64,000 nucleotides of DNA from Gentiana macrophylla (taxonomy: Eukaryota > Streptophyta > Magnoliopsida > Gentianales > Gentianaceae), in assembly GCA_026214975.1 (NCBI GenBank), contig CM047810.1, positions 33,171,255 to 33,235,254 on the forward strand. The letters are read 5' to 3'. Below are positions 1 through 10,708 of the stretch, in pieces. Under the pieces are notes generated by a model. That model was given only the letters and a program-made list of their open reading frames with translations, searched no databases and was not told where the DNA came from. The position numbers and the translations under genes are program-made. Position 1 is the stretch's first letter; every line of letters begins with the position of its first letter.

Positions 1-439
1 GCATTTTGTTTTGTATGCATTGTGGGGTGAGAAGACGAACATGTTGATCTTGAGCTCCATGAGGAGTTTGATAATGATACGTGATGATGATGCCTTGTTG
101 ACGTAGGATGATGTTTCAGTTTCTTTTAGCATATGATGTATTAGACTAAGTTGTACCTTGTTTCCAAGAATATGTTGTACTTTTATTTTCATGTTGTAAG
201 GCAAGTTTGTAAGTCCTTTCTTTGAGATTTCGTTTGTTGTAAGGATAACCTTCTATCTTTAGTCGGTTTGTATCTATTCTTAGTAGTATTTATGATGCTT
301 GCCGAGTCTTTAGCTTTCGTTTGCTAAACTCGATACGACGTAGTAGAGGCTTACGTATAATATTGAATTCATTTGATATTATACGTGCCGAGCGTTTCGT
401 TTCCGGATAAGGACTCGATATCCGGGAGCGAGGCGTTAC
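1..439 (+). repeat. Possible 3' end of a Ty3/Gypsy-type LTR, cut by the window edge
   Basis: No usable reading frame. The block ends in gagcgaggcgttaca, which resembles the terminal bases of several plant chromovirus LTRs. It is followed at once by unrelated Copia-derived coding sequence. The partner LTR and target duplication are not in the window, so this is a resemblance only; it could also be ordinary intergenic DNA. Confidence 0.3.
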
Positions 440-1200
440 AATTTCTCTTATAGATCTTGGTCCTGTAAGTCATTCTTGGGCATGGATTAATGATTTTAGA
501 GACACTACAGACGTTGTCTTGACTCAACTACAATATGTCTCACAACTTCTACATGGCACACCTTTGTCAAATCCTACTGAGTACAGAAATTTCATAGAAG
601 CCCTACAGTATCTCATTAATTTTCAAAAGACCTGATATTGTCTTTGCCTATAGTTTAAATACAGAATGAAACGATCAGAATCTCACAGTTTAAATACATA
701 ATGAAACTGTGTGGTTTATCCACACGTGTGGAGACACCACACAAGTATTTCCCAAATGCCTTAACTCCTCTTATGCATGCTCCAAGAAATGCACATAGGA
801 TAGCACTCAAAAAGTTTTGTGGTACTTTAGTACTTATTAGTATGGATTTCACTGTCCTGATGCAACTACTTTGTAACTTACTAGCTATTCAAATGCAGAT
901 TGGGGTTGTGATCTCGTAGACAAGAATCAGTTGCAAGTTAATAATAGTACTTATTCTTTCGGCTCTTCTCAATGTTCTCATATATGCGTCTTAAAGTTCA
1001 TAGAAACAACATGTAATCCGGGGCTTTAGCCCATGTTGCAAATGAGATTGTTTGGCTTAGGGCCTCTTCTTAGTGAAGTGCATGTTCCTCTTTGCACTGT
1101 ACCATTTCTTCTATATGAAATAACTCAGAATCCAACGTTCCACAAGCATAGTAAATTAAACATATTGAATGTTAAGTCGAGTTTGTAAGAAATCCAAGTT
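440..1200 (+). pseudogene. Decayed Ty1/Copia reverse transcriptase-RNase H remnant
   Basis: Conceptual translation across several frames follows the end of a Copia polymerase. A DLGP...VLTQ..YV stretch (about 455-550) matches the RT C-terminus. It is followed by GTPLSNPTEYR.. and ALQYL (about 558-620), then FMHAPRNAHRIALKK (about 772-815). Next comes an RNase H part with ANEIVWLR..LSEVHVPL (about 1040-1095) and NPTFHKHSKLNI (about 1132-1170). Stops and frameshifts break every segment, and a short duplicated stretch (tttaaatacagaatgaaac and tttaaatacataatgaaac, about 653-707) interrupts the RT/RNase H junction. No LTR can be assigned. It is an old fragment and not expressed as protein. Confidence 0.72.
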
Positions 1201-2714
1201 TTTGTTGCTGAAGAACTTTTCTGGATTCTAATTGTATCTTGTAGAATAAATCGGAAAACAGGCCTGCAGTGGCCAAGGGCGGCTGCACCTTAATTATGAG
1301 GCAGCCGACCTGTTAAAGAAAATATTACAGTAGAAAAAAATCTGTTGGTATACAGATATTAATGTGCAATTGCAATTGATTCGTTTATTTTTATATATTA
1401 ATACACCCATATCAAGGTATAAGATATAAGATTTACAATTTCAGTAAAATTACAAAATATTATAATATTTTTATCTGTATCACCAAATTTCTGCCGTCGT
1501 CCATGACTTTAGCGTTTGGTGTAACTAACCTTTGAAAGAATGTGCGTGAGCTCCTGATGTGTTTATGAGCTATGGATCCTTGAGGTACACTAATAATGAA
1601 GATGATGTTTAATCCTCCTCCTTAGCTTTTCTAATTAAGGACGAATATAAATTTTAAGTAAGGCAAATAAAAATCCATGACATATATAGTAGTTTTATTT
1701 CTTTTCGGATTCCGAGGGGACGACTGTCTGCCTCCTTCCCATCAAGGTAGATCGCCCCTGACTACAGTCCAATAAAGGCGACCATTTTCCGGTCTTCTAT
1801 GAACTCTTAGCTCAGTGTTTTCTTTCCACGTTTTCCTTTTTCTTTTCCTGAAAGAAAAGTAGAGTGTTGGTTTCTTGTAAAAAGGAAATTCTTACCCCGC
1901 AATCTTCTCGTGTGCACCGCTCCGTTGGATGTGCGTAAAAAGACAAATTAGTATTTGTATTCTTTCACACATGTCGCACATTCAATAGACGGTGCACACG
2001 AGAACTCTTCTGGTAAGAATTTTCCCTTATAAAACAGACAGCATTTACTTTACAGACTGGTTCTCTCAGAGACACCATAAGAAAACATGCTCGATCAGTC
2101 CCTATCCTCTACCGTAAAAATGGAGCAACAAAATCACTAACCTACGAAAGCAGAGTTTGTCTGCATCTACTACATGACATTAATTTTTTGGGACCTTTTC
2201 TATAATTGTGTCACTGTTTGGTCCATCTGTTTTCCACTCACCACTAGTCTAAAAGCTTCTCACGCTCAAACTTCCATTGCCATGAGTATATATGTGCTTA
2301 TAATCTTTTATTATTTTATGAGTAATGATAAAAGAAATGTTTGCTAAAAAGAAGTACTGATGTAATTTATTGTTTCCGTATAACTTCATTCGGAGAAGAA
2401 AATGGTGGTAGATAAAGAAAAATTAATAAAATAAATATCCAAGTGTCATTAATTATTGTGATAATTGTCTAAAATACCTTTTGATTGTAATTCATGCAAC
2501 GATTGTAAACTACTGAAAATGAATGAATTATTTTATAAATTAGAGGTAAAAAAATGTAATAAACGATTTTTTGGTATTTTAAATGAATTTATAGTTCTTT
2601 CGATCCCATTTTGATGTATTGAAGGAACTGGTAGTTGATAAGCTATCAACCTCTTGAATTGAGGCTTAATATTATATAATAATGTTGATTATTCGTGTCG
2701 AATAGAAATCTAAA
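1201..2714. other. Intergenic, no gene seen
   Basis: AT-rich sequence without a credible reading frame. Its only structured part is the small inverted repeat at 1882-2028, listed separately. Confidence 0.5.
1882..2028. mobile_element. Small MITE-like inverted repeat
   Basis: The left arm contains attcttacc..., then ctcgtgtgcaccg. The right arm is its imperfect reverse complement (cggtgcacacgaga...ggtaagaat). Arms of about 40 bp enclose about 60 bp. Flanks tgtaaaa and tataaaa might be a worn target duplication, but this is not firm and no superfamily is assigned. Confidence 0.5.
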
Positions 2715-2767
2715 TGGGGCATGTCCAAGTGGTAAGGCAACGGGTTTTGGTCCCGCTATTTGGAGGT
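2715..2767 (+). pseudogene. trnQ-UUG: Truncated plastid-type tRNA-Gln(UUG) gene (nuclear plastid DNA fragment)
   Basis: The 53 bases reproduce the acceptor 5' strand, D arm, anticodon arm (ggttttggtcc, anticodon TTG) and variable region of plastid trnQ-UUG, with about three differences from the sequence I know. The T arm and 3' acceptor strand are absent: after ggaggt the sequence turns into unrelated AT-rich DNA. It does not resemble nuclear eukaryotic tRNA-Gln. It cannot fold into a full tRNA, so it is a relic of plastid DNA transfer. Confidence 0.75.
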
Positions 2768-3343
2768 AAATATTTAGCCGATTGCAAACCCCTCGGGTAC
2801 TGTTTTATTCAATATTTGTTCAATTACCCTTTTACCGCAAAAGCAATATAGGCCTCGGGTTCAGCAATAATGATATCACTCAACACATCAAAACTAGTTG
2901 TCACTCCACTATTGGACAAAACTAAAAATTAAATTTTGGGAGACTTGTTGAAAAAAACAAAACAATGGAGTGCGGAAAATTAAATTGCTTATATTTTAGA
3001 ATGGATGACTAGTATGTTTTAAAAATGACATTTTCAACAAAAATTATTTATAATATTTCTTTCATACCTATATTAATTTTATACTTGAATTAGGCTGATT
3101 CTTAGGCACTCTATTAGCTCTAAATTATTACAAATTGTCCACATATATGTAATTGGTTGTTGCTTTCTTACACTTGAGTAAGAAAAAAAAATTCATTCTT
3201 CGTAGTATCAGAACATTTTCTCTTCAGAAAAAAAAAAAAACAAAAACAGAAACTATCGCAACCGAAGTTCTCCTACTTTGAAAACACAATTATCTTGTGA
3301 CTCTAATAGACCGAATGATTGTAAAGAGAGGCAGACATAGTGA
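2768..3343. other. Intergenic, no gene seen
   Basis: AT-rich sequence with short A runs. Nothing recognisable was found apart from the 10-bp duplication gacatagtga (3334-3343) that borders the next element. Confidence 0.5.
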
Positions 3344-4071
3344 GGTTAAATTATAATTTCCGTCCCAAAATGTTTGGGACGTTTGACTAATTCAGAATTC
3401 AAACACGCTTTACTGATTTTGGTCCTCGTTTTATAAATGACAATTTCAGTTATGTAAATGGTATTATTTTTTTTTACAAAAATAGTCCTGAAGGCCGAAA
3501 AATGCTGACTGTACACATTTTTCGGCTAATGAAATTTGCCACGTCATCCCAAATTGACACGTCATCCTTCCACATCAACACAAATTGCCATATCAGCATT
3601 TTTTTGCAATTGCCATATCAGCATTTTTTTTGCAAAGAATAAAATGTTGCTACGTTTTGTAATTTCAGCCTTGGTTTTATAAAGCGACAATTTGATCTGT
3701 AAATGGTTTTTTTTTTTTTTTTTTGCAAAAATAGTTCTGAAGAAAAAAAAATGTCAAGTCATCCCAAATTGACACATCAGCATTTTTTTTGCAAAGAATA
3801 AAATGTTGCTAATTGGGGGATTCGAATTGCCATATCAGCATTTTTTGCAATTGCCATATCAGCATTTTTTGCAAAGAATAAAATGTTGCTACGTTTGTAA
3901 TTCTGGTCCTGGTTTTTCTCCGGCGATAATTTCAGTCATGTAAGTGGTTTTTCTTTTTTTTGCAAAAATAGTTCTGAAGACAAAAAAAATGTCAAGTCAT
4001 CCCAAATTGACACATCAGCATTTTTTTCACAAAGAATAAAATGTTGCTAAAATGTTGCTAACTGCTAATTG

Positions 4072-4319
4072 GTTTTTTATATCAAATTTGTTGATTACGA
4101 CGGTTATGACAATGAAAAAATGCAGCTAGATCATATGGTTTTCTAGCATTGAAGTATTGGGTACTAGTAGAGAAAGAAACTAATTCGATAAAAAAAAAAG
4201 AAGCATATATTAAGTAGTCGTACTAGTACCCAATACTTAAATGTTGGAAAACCATATTATCTAGCTGCATTTTTTTCATTGTCATAACCGTTTTAATCAA
4301 CAAATTTGATATAAAAAAC
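4072..4319. repeat. Inner 248-bp hairpin inside the foldback element
   Basis: An inverted repeat starts gttttttatatcaaatttg and ends with its complement caaatttgatataaaaaac. Arms of about 105 bp include actagta and tactagt next to the loop (about 4175-4219). It may be a MITE nested in the larger element. A short direct repeat, aagcatatat, lies in the loop side (about 4202) and just after the right arm (about 4320). No clean target duplication was found. Confidence 0.7.
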
Positions 4320-4433
4320 AAGCATATATCAAGTCACGTGCATTATACAATATATATTATACATAAAAAAAATAAGAACCTCCTATATTACTTAAAATAA
4401 ACATTCAATAAATTTATTACCACGTATAACGAA

Positions 4434-4436
<3 letters not shown>

Positions 4437-4515
<79 letters not shown>
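4437..4515. repeat. (TA)n microsatellite
   Basis: About 39 uninterrupted TA dinucleotides followed by a T run, inside the foldback element. Confidence 0.95.
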
Positions 4516-4524
<9 letters not shown>

Positions 4525-4614
4525 TAAAATAAAATTATTCTTAGTATTAGATTCTCTATAATATTTTATATGAATATGTCTTTAAAAAAGATGCTTTAAA
4601 TCAGATGTGTGATT

Positions 4615-4680
4615 ATAGCTTGGATGAGAAGTGTTTAGAGTTTTAGTCATAGGTTGCAGGTTCGAATCCTCCCATTAGCA
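4615..4680 (+). other. tRNA-like B-box motif
   Basis: The segment carries ggttcgaatcc, a perfect Pol III internal B box, preceded by tagtcataggttgca. The A-box half is not convincing and no cloverleaf is evident. It may be a tRNA-derived or SINE scrap captured by the element. Low confidence. Confidence 0.25.
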
Positions 4681-5231
4681 ACATTTTATTCTTTGCAAAA
4701 AAAAAATGCGACATGGCAATTTTTGAACTATTTTGGCAAAAAAAAGACCACTTACTGGACTGATGTGGCTATTTGTGCTGACGTGGAAGGATGATGTATC
4801 AATTTTATTCTTTGCAAAAAAATGCAGGACTGATGTGGCAATTTGTGCTGACGTGGAAGGATAACGAGTCAATTTTATTCTTTGCAAAAAAATGCGGATG
4901 CCGATGTGGCAATATGTGCTGACGTGGAAGGATGACGTGTTAATTTGAGATGACATGGCAATTTTTGTGGCCGGAAAATGTGTACAGTCATCATTTTCCG
5001 GCCTTCAGGACTATTTTTGCAAAAGAAAGACCACTTACAGGACTGAAATTGTCGCCGAAGAAAAACCTGGACCAAAATTGCAAAATGTGTCCGGTTACAG
5101 GGCGGAAATTATAATTTAGCCGACATAGTGATGATGTAGTCTCTCTTAATCCGATCTCCAATGACCCGTCCAAGTCTGAAGAAGCCCGGAAGACCAAACC
5201 CGAAGCTGATAATTAAAGTCGGACGCTTGGT

Positions 5232-5570
5232 CCCGTTTGGTTTCGGACTGGACTGAATCCATTTGGATCCAACTTAATATTTTATTCACCCACTATCTTA
5301 TTTACTATTATTTTAATATTTCTCTCACCAATCATTTCACAATCAACAAATAAAATAATATTAATCAATTCATTTTATTCACCACCTACATTATTCAACC
5401 ATTACATTATCAATATAATATTTCTCTCACCAATCATTTCACCAATCATTTCTTCATCAACACAAATTTTAATACAACATTTCAACCTTATAATCATTAC
5501 TTTATATTATTTTATTTTATTTTCTCTCTCATGACTCAAGTGGATCCAGTCCAGTCTGAAACCAAACGGG
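5232..5570. mobile_element. 339-bp MITE with about 30-bp terminal inverted repeats
   Basis: The left end cccgtttggtttcggactgg and the right end (complement of ccagtctgaaaccaaacggg) pair over about 30 bp with few differences. The interior is AT-rich and consists of imperfect repeats of tctctcaccaatcatttca. I found no target duplication: the right border abuts a truncated Copia LTR, so one flank was probably lost. Confidence 0.75.
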
Positions 5571-5797
5571 TTTATTTCCTTTGTGTCTTTCACTTTGTGA
5601 GGAATGCCTTTTAACTTTTTGCATAATAATATATCTCCTTTTCTGTCCGTGGAGTAGTCGGCACAACGCCGGAAACCACGTTAAATCACTGTGTTCTCTT
5701 TATTTCTGTGTTTTATCAATTCCACCATTCCTTATATGTTTGCATTGCTTATGTTTTGTCTTTCTTAAACTGCAAGCTTCTCGTCTATGTTTTAACA
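5571..5797 (+). repeat. Truncated 5' LTR of element A
   Basis: From about 5581 to ttttaaca at 5797 it matches the last 230 bases or so of the 3' LTR (about 26240-26464), including gtccgtggagtagtcggcac. The first 370 bases or so, with the TATA box, are missing. The MITE at 5232-5570 sits exactly at the break. Confidence 0.85.
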
Positions 5798-5800
5798 AAC

Positions 5801-5812
5801 TGGTATCAGAGC
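5801..5812 (+). promoter_or_regulatory. Primer binding site of element A
   Basis: tggtatcagagc, complementary to the 3' end of initiator tRNA-Met, three bases after the LTR end. Confidence 0.9.
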
Positions 5813-5921
5813 GCCAGGTTCAAGATTCAGAGAGTTGCAGGTTGAACAGAGTTGATCTTCTCTAAGACCGGTGACCGGTGCTAGGATTTTGTGATCAAAG
5901 GTTTGTTCTTTAACTAGAATA

Positions 5922-6835
5922 ATGTCAGCAATGAACGTGAAGATTGATAAATTTACTGGGAGGAACAGTTTCAGTTTGTGGCAAATCAAGATGTGGGCCT
6001 TGTTAAAGCAACAAGGATTGTGGACTCATTTATCTGATAGATGGGATGCCAGTTCTGCAGATTATACCAGTCTGGAGGAGAAATCACATTCAACCATCAT
6101 GTTGTGCTTGTCTTATGATGTTATCATAGAAGTTACTGAGGAATACACCGCTGCCAAGTTATGGTTGAAGCTTGAAAGCCTGTATATGACTAAGTCATTG
6201 ACCAACAAGTTGCTGCTGAAGTAGAGGCTATTCAGCCTAAGGATGCATGAGGGGACTCAGCTGAGAGATCATCTTGATCAGTTGAACACAATATTACTTG
6301 ATCTTAGGAATATTGATGTTACGATTGAGGATGAAGATGTTGCTTTGATTTTGCTGGTTTCATTAACAGCTTCCTATGAGAACTTTGTACAGTCCTTCAT
6401 AGTTGGGAAGGATACGGTTGCTTTAAAGGATGTAAGGTCAGGTTTACATGCCAGGGAGCTGAGACATAAGGCACTTGGGCAGACAACCAGGCTGCTGGAC
6501 TGATAGTCAATATCAGCAGTGGAAAAGAGCATGGTCAGTCTCGAAAGAAAAATTCCAAGAAGACAAGGTCCAAATGCCCTAAATCCACAGATGTTTGCAA
6601 TTACTGTAAGGAGCAGGGACATTGGAAGTCCAATTGTCCAAAGAGAAATAAACAGCAGGAGAACAGTTCTGGCACAGCGGCTGTGGCAGCTGAGCATGAC
6701 TCAGATGAGGATATTGTCCTAGTGGCAGGTGAGTCAGCACACCAAACTGATGTGTGGATTCTGGACTCTGGGGCATCCTTTCATATTTGCCCTCACAGAG
6801 AGTAGTTCTCAAGTTATCAGCAGATAGATGGTGGT
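5922..6835 (+). pseudogene. Copia A gag and start of protease (broken)
   Basis: It starts at an ATG giving MSAMNVKIDKFTGRNSFSLW, the usual gag N-terminus of TNT1-like elements (YxxWxxxM-type motif FSLWQIKMWALL). A CAG-to-TAG change near 6222 stops the frame; element D has CAG there. The frame resumes with RLFSLRMHEGTQLRDHLDQL. A CCHC zinc knuckle (CNYCKEQGHWKSNC, about 6594-6635) and the protease motif WILDSGASFHICPH (about 6756-6800) follow in other frames. The reading region ends where element B inserted, at 6840. Confidence 0.85.
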
Positions 6836-6840
6836 CATAT

Positions 6841-8922
6841 TGTTAGGTGAAGTGCCTGAAAGACAATTTATGTAATTGTTTTTATTTAATAAATGACAGA
6901 TTTTATTCATCTTATTATTTGCTTTGTGCTTATATTTAATACACTGCTGAAAACCCCAAGTCGTATCATATGTAGCCATATAACATAGTGTGTGTCACGC
7001 TTGAGGATTAAGTTTATGGTGATACAATTGAACTAGTAGTCCGTGGTGAACTTAATCAAAGTATGAGGCTTATTAATTAAACCACCATTAATGCGCCCAG
7101 AACACTTTAAGGTGTGACCGTCTTATCCGGACCGTCGATATTGGTTATATAAGTGGGGCATTTATATATGATGTAGTCATATAGGACTGGACCGATTTAA
7201 TCTGCATTTCTCATATAATTCCGTGATTGAGAAATCTTATTAAATCACAAGATGATCATCTATGGATTAACCTTAATCCTGAAATGATTGCATACTCCTA
7301 CTTGTTTCAAGATAGGGTTTGATGTGTTCGTTAAGGATCACTAAGAGGCGCGGTCCAAATCACTTTCATGTTGGCACTATTCTGGAATGAGTGAGAAGTG
7401 TGTGTCTCACAAATATGGAATCCATTCCTTCCTGCGGGAAGTAGAAAGACAATCCCCTTATTTGTTAATCTTAGAAACTGATCGATCGGCCGAGTTCATA
7501 TTGGTTATGAACTAATGGATCACTAGTGGGTTAATGGTAAATAAGGATAAGATGTAGTGAAGAAGGTTTACGGAAATAACCCGCTTTGTTACGGACTTAC
7601 GGATAGTCTATGGTTAGTCTGTATGTAATGATTATATCAATGGACACTTATTGACTCGACGTTTTGAGAATAAGTTATATCTATAATCGATAGAGTTCAG
7701 TTTCGAATTTATGGTGGCATAATTCCGGAATTAATAAGTTGAGTAGAAATGTTGTGTTCGATGAATATTTTGTTCAATTTATTGTAGCTACTGGTTATAG
7801 GTCCATGGTTCCCGGGTTGGCTCCTAACACGCGAGTGTTTTCTCGTTTTGTGGAACCTCGAGAATAAATTAAATAGTTGGTCTATTTAATGAATATGTGA
7901 ATATTATTTATTTGGTAAATAATATGTAAAATAGAAAATACATTTTCTATTAAAACTAATGGCTAAGGTGGCGCCACATTGTGAAGAAATTAGGAAAAGA
8001 AATTTTCCTAGATTATGTCACATGTGTAATTAATTAATTATTTATTTGTTAGATAATTAATGGAAAAAAATATGAGATTGATTTTATGGGAATCATCTCT
8101 TATTTTATGGCAAATATCTTTTCCTTATGGAAATAGGTAATTGTATTATGAAAATGATAACTCTCTCTTGACTAGTTAATTTCGTATATAAAGAGAGTTC
8201 CTTCCAACACAATACACAATTAAAATGGCGCCACTTTCATCAAATAGAAAAGAAAAATTAGTTTATTGTTTTAGCCATTAGGAGGAGAAAAACCTGGGGC
8301 TTTTCTTTAGCATATTCAAGGAGGTTCTACTACGAGGATCGACGTCCACCAGTCGTCGTTTGGAGATACAATCCGGAAGACTGCGGCTTCTCTCTTTTGT
8401 CGATTGCTTATCCCTCTTCTATTTGGTAAATCTTCAACCTTCTCGTAGATATGTTAATTAATTATGTGAATTAAAATCGTGATAAAATCGCATGTGAATT
8501 TAATTCGTAGCTTCCACCGTGCATGATCGAGCGTCTTGATCGGTTCTAAAGGGGAGTGGGATCCCGGGCAAAACCAAGAGTTCCCTACAACCTAGTACCC
8601 GGCCCCGGAGGGTCGAACCAAGCTTAAATGAAAAGTCAGAGGATTTAATACTCGTAAGAGGTGCGATAGCTTTATGCCCGATGGCTAAGAAGAAGAAAAT
8701 AAGAATGTGACAGTTGTTTCGGCTTTACAAGCTTATTCAAGGGCAGCTACTATAGGCACTAGTCCGGGCAGATAGGACTGCCATGGCCAGTCTTATTAAG
8801 AGAAAGTTAGCGCCACTAATTCTAATTCTAGTTCGTTCAGAGTCTGCAAGGGGAATCAGAGAATAAAATCTGACGATCCAATTATGGATCGGAGCCGGAT
8901 TCGGGTTTCTGTATATCCAGTA
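6841..8922 (+). repeat. 5' LTR of element B
   Basis: Begins tgttaggtgaagtgcc and ends tatatccagta. It is colinear with 19983-21752 except for an extra segment of about 300 bp near its 3' end (8549-8854). Confidence 0.9.
8549..8854. other. Extra ~300-bp insertion in the 5' LTR of B
   Basis: Absent from the 3' LTR of B and from the LTR of element C. It is bordered by the 7-bp direct repeat aagggga (8549-8555 and 8848-8854). It has no inverted termini and no reading frame. Its base composition is more mixed than the LTR. Its origin is unrecognised; a captured organellar or genomic fragment is possible. Confidence 0.6.
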
Positions 8923-8924
8923 TA

Positions 8925-8936
8925 TGGTAGCAGAGC
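8925..8936 (+). promoter_or_regulatory. Primer binding site of element B
   Basis: tggtagcagagc, one base away from the initiator-Met type tggtatcagagc, two bases after the LTR end. Confidence 0.75.
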
Positions 8937-10708
8937 GAGGTTAAAGCGATTTTGCGATCTTGATTGCATAATTAATTAATAAGGAGTGGAATTGAATAAA
9001 TATTGCATTTTTTATATATTTATAATATATATGTGTGGTTGAATGTTCTTGGTTGACAAGATGGATTGGGGTTGGTACTTGTTTACCGTTAGATCTATTG
9101 TAAAGTGTAATTTAATTTACTAGTATTTAGATTTACATTCAAATCGGCGGTTGTGTTGTGTTGTTTTAAATAATTTTCGAAAACTATCATCACAATAAAG
9201 GCGTCGGCGCAATGGTGAAGATCTGTTACAGCAACCGGTATATCAAGGGTTTTGAATCACCCTTGACACGTTTTTATTCATGTTTTTCCAGAAAAATTGA
9301 TTTTCGAAGGGAAAAAAGGTTGAAGTTGAGGGGAATCAAACCCATATCCAGCCGCTAGGAAAAGAGGCATCTTACCAACTCGGCTGGAGCTTTTTTTGTC
9401 CAAGAATCGGACCAGAAAAATACCATACAGAGCGGCGGAAGAATTGTTTAGAGATTAGTAAATCTTTTATTCGTATGGTTTATTTATTTATTAATTTTAA
9501 ATTTATAGATTAGATACGAGGGTACCAACGGGCCATCTCAGTGGTTTATTTTTCGCATTTATTTTCTTATGTGATTATTTATGTTATATAACCATGTCAT
9601 GCATCATATTCATGAATTCCACTCCTAGCATATGCATACATGTAGAAACTTAATATTGACATTAATTAGACATGTATGAAAACAATAATTAATTTAGATT
9701 AATAATAAATTAAAGGAAACGGAATTTTATCGGGATATAAAATTCACATGATAAACTTAATTTGGGATTATGAATCCTTCGGGGTTTTGGTTATGTAGTG
9801 TCTACATAAAATAAGAAATTTGATAATCAAAAATTGGAAAATCATGAAAAATTAGACACCAACTAGACGTATTTTAGAACCGATGAGTTGGTGGTTGTTT
9901 TTTCTTGATTTATTGTTTTTCGATTTATTGGAAAATTCTATAATCCTAAAACTTTTATCATGACAAATTAGGATTATAAAGTTCTTTGAGAATTTTATTT
10001 ATGTAATGTCTACGCAAAGGAATTTTAATCCATAAAATTGGAAGATCGTGAATATATTGACACCAGTTAGACGGTATTTGGAACCGATAAACTAGTGGGA
10101 GGATTAAATTAAATATTCATGATATATTGTTTTTTGGATTATTAGAAAATTCTAAAAACTTAATGAGACTACCTAATTTTCAAAATAACGAGTGGGAGCG
10201 GGGAAGGTGACAACCGACCCCACGGTCTCTACTGTTGACACAAGCAAGTGAGAGAATGGTGACGCCTCATGCCGCTTTGAATTCGGCCCCCTAAGGATGG
10301 CCTTCACCGCTATCAAAATGCATGGCTTGGTCTTTGAAAGGATAGGATTTTGGGTACTCGTCGAGTCACTAACCGACCCTAAGGCGGCATACTCGGGGCG
10401 TACTTTGAGATCGGAAACAGTAGGTCACACTCACAAGGATATTGTTGGAAATATCATGGCTGAAAAAGGAAGGTAATCAGCAATTAAATAGAGATGTCTG
10501 ATTCTCAGTTAATTGTTGAGAGAGATTGTCTCAATTTAATCGTCGCCTCTTTGACCTACCCTAAGGCAGCACTGTAGGTGTGAGATTAAGTCCTTGGAAT
10601 GGTAGGATAAACTACATGCATGACATCACGTTTATTATCCCTAAAATCATATTTAGTTGTGGTGTATGATTTGATTTATTTCTGTCATTTTTTTTATTCT
10701 ACAACATA
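8937..10708 (+). other. Untranslated leader of element B
   Basis: About 1.8 kb between the primer binding site and the gag ATG, without coding potential. It contains two related segments of about 130 bp around 9720-9950 and 9950-10150 (shared wording such as tagacaccaactagacg and tgacaccagttagacgg), and a tRNA-like motif on the minus strand. Confidence 0.6.
9322..9390 (-). ncRNA. tRNA-like Pol III motif, antisense in the leader of B
   Basis: Read on the minus strand it has an A-box-like agccgagttggtaaga (9370-9385), then gcctcttttcctagcgg, a B-box-like gggtttgattcccc (9330-9343), and TTTTTT a few bases downstream (about 9315-9320). The spacing resembles a SINE head or a degenerate tRNA. A full cloverleaf was not established and no SINE body was recognised. 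Confidence 0.35.

Larger units (their letters stand above)
3344..5121. mobile_element. Foldback/Mutator-like non-autonomous DNA transposon
   Basis: Terminal repeats of about 19 bp match with one difference: ggttaaattataatttccg at the left and the complement of cggaaattataatttagcc at the right. They are flanked by a perfect 10-bp direct repeat, gacatagtga (3334-3343 and 5122-5131). A 9-10 bp duplication is typical of the Mutator superfamily. Both arms are built from reiterated units containing gcaaagaataaaatgttgc and agcattttttt, in opposite orientation in the two arms. In the left arm the unit of about 250 bp occurs about three times (roughly 3420-4060). The right arm has three shorter units (4680-5000). 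The centre holds an (AT)n tract and a separate hairpin. No transposase is encoded. Confidence 0.8.

Noticed and set aside
4675..5197. Overlapping minus-strand frames rich in SSFHVST-type repeats
   Set aside because: They arise from the tandem modules in the right arm of the foldback element; not a protein gene.
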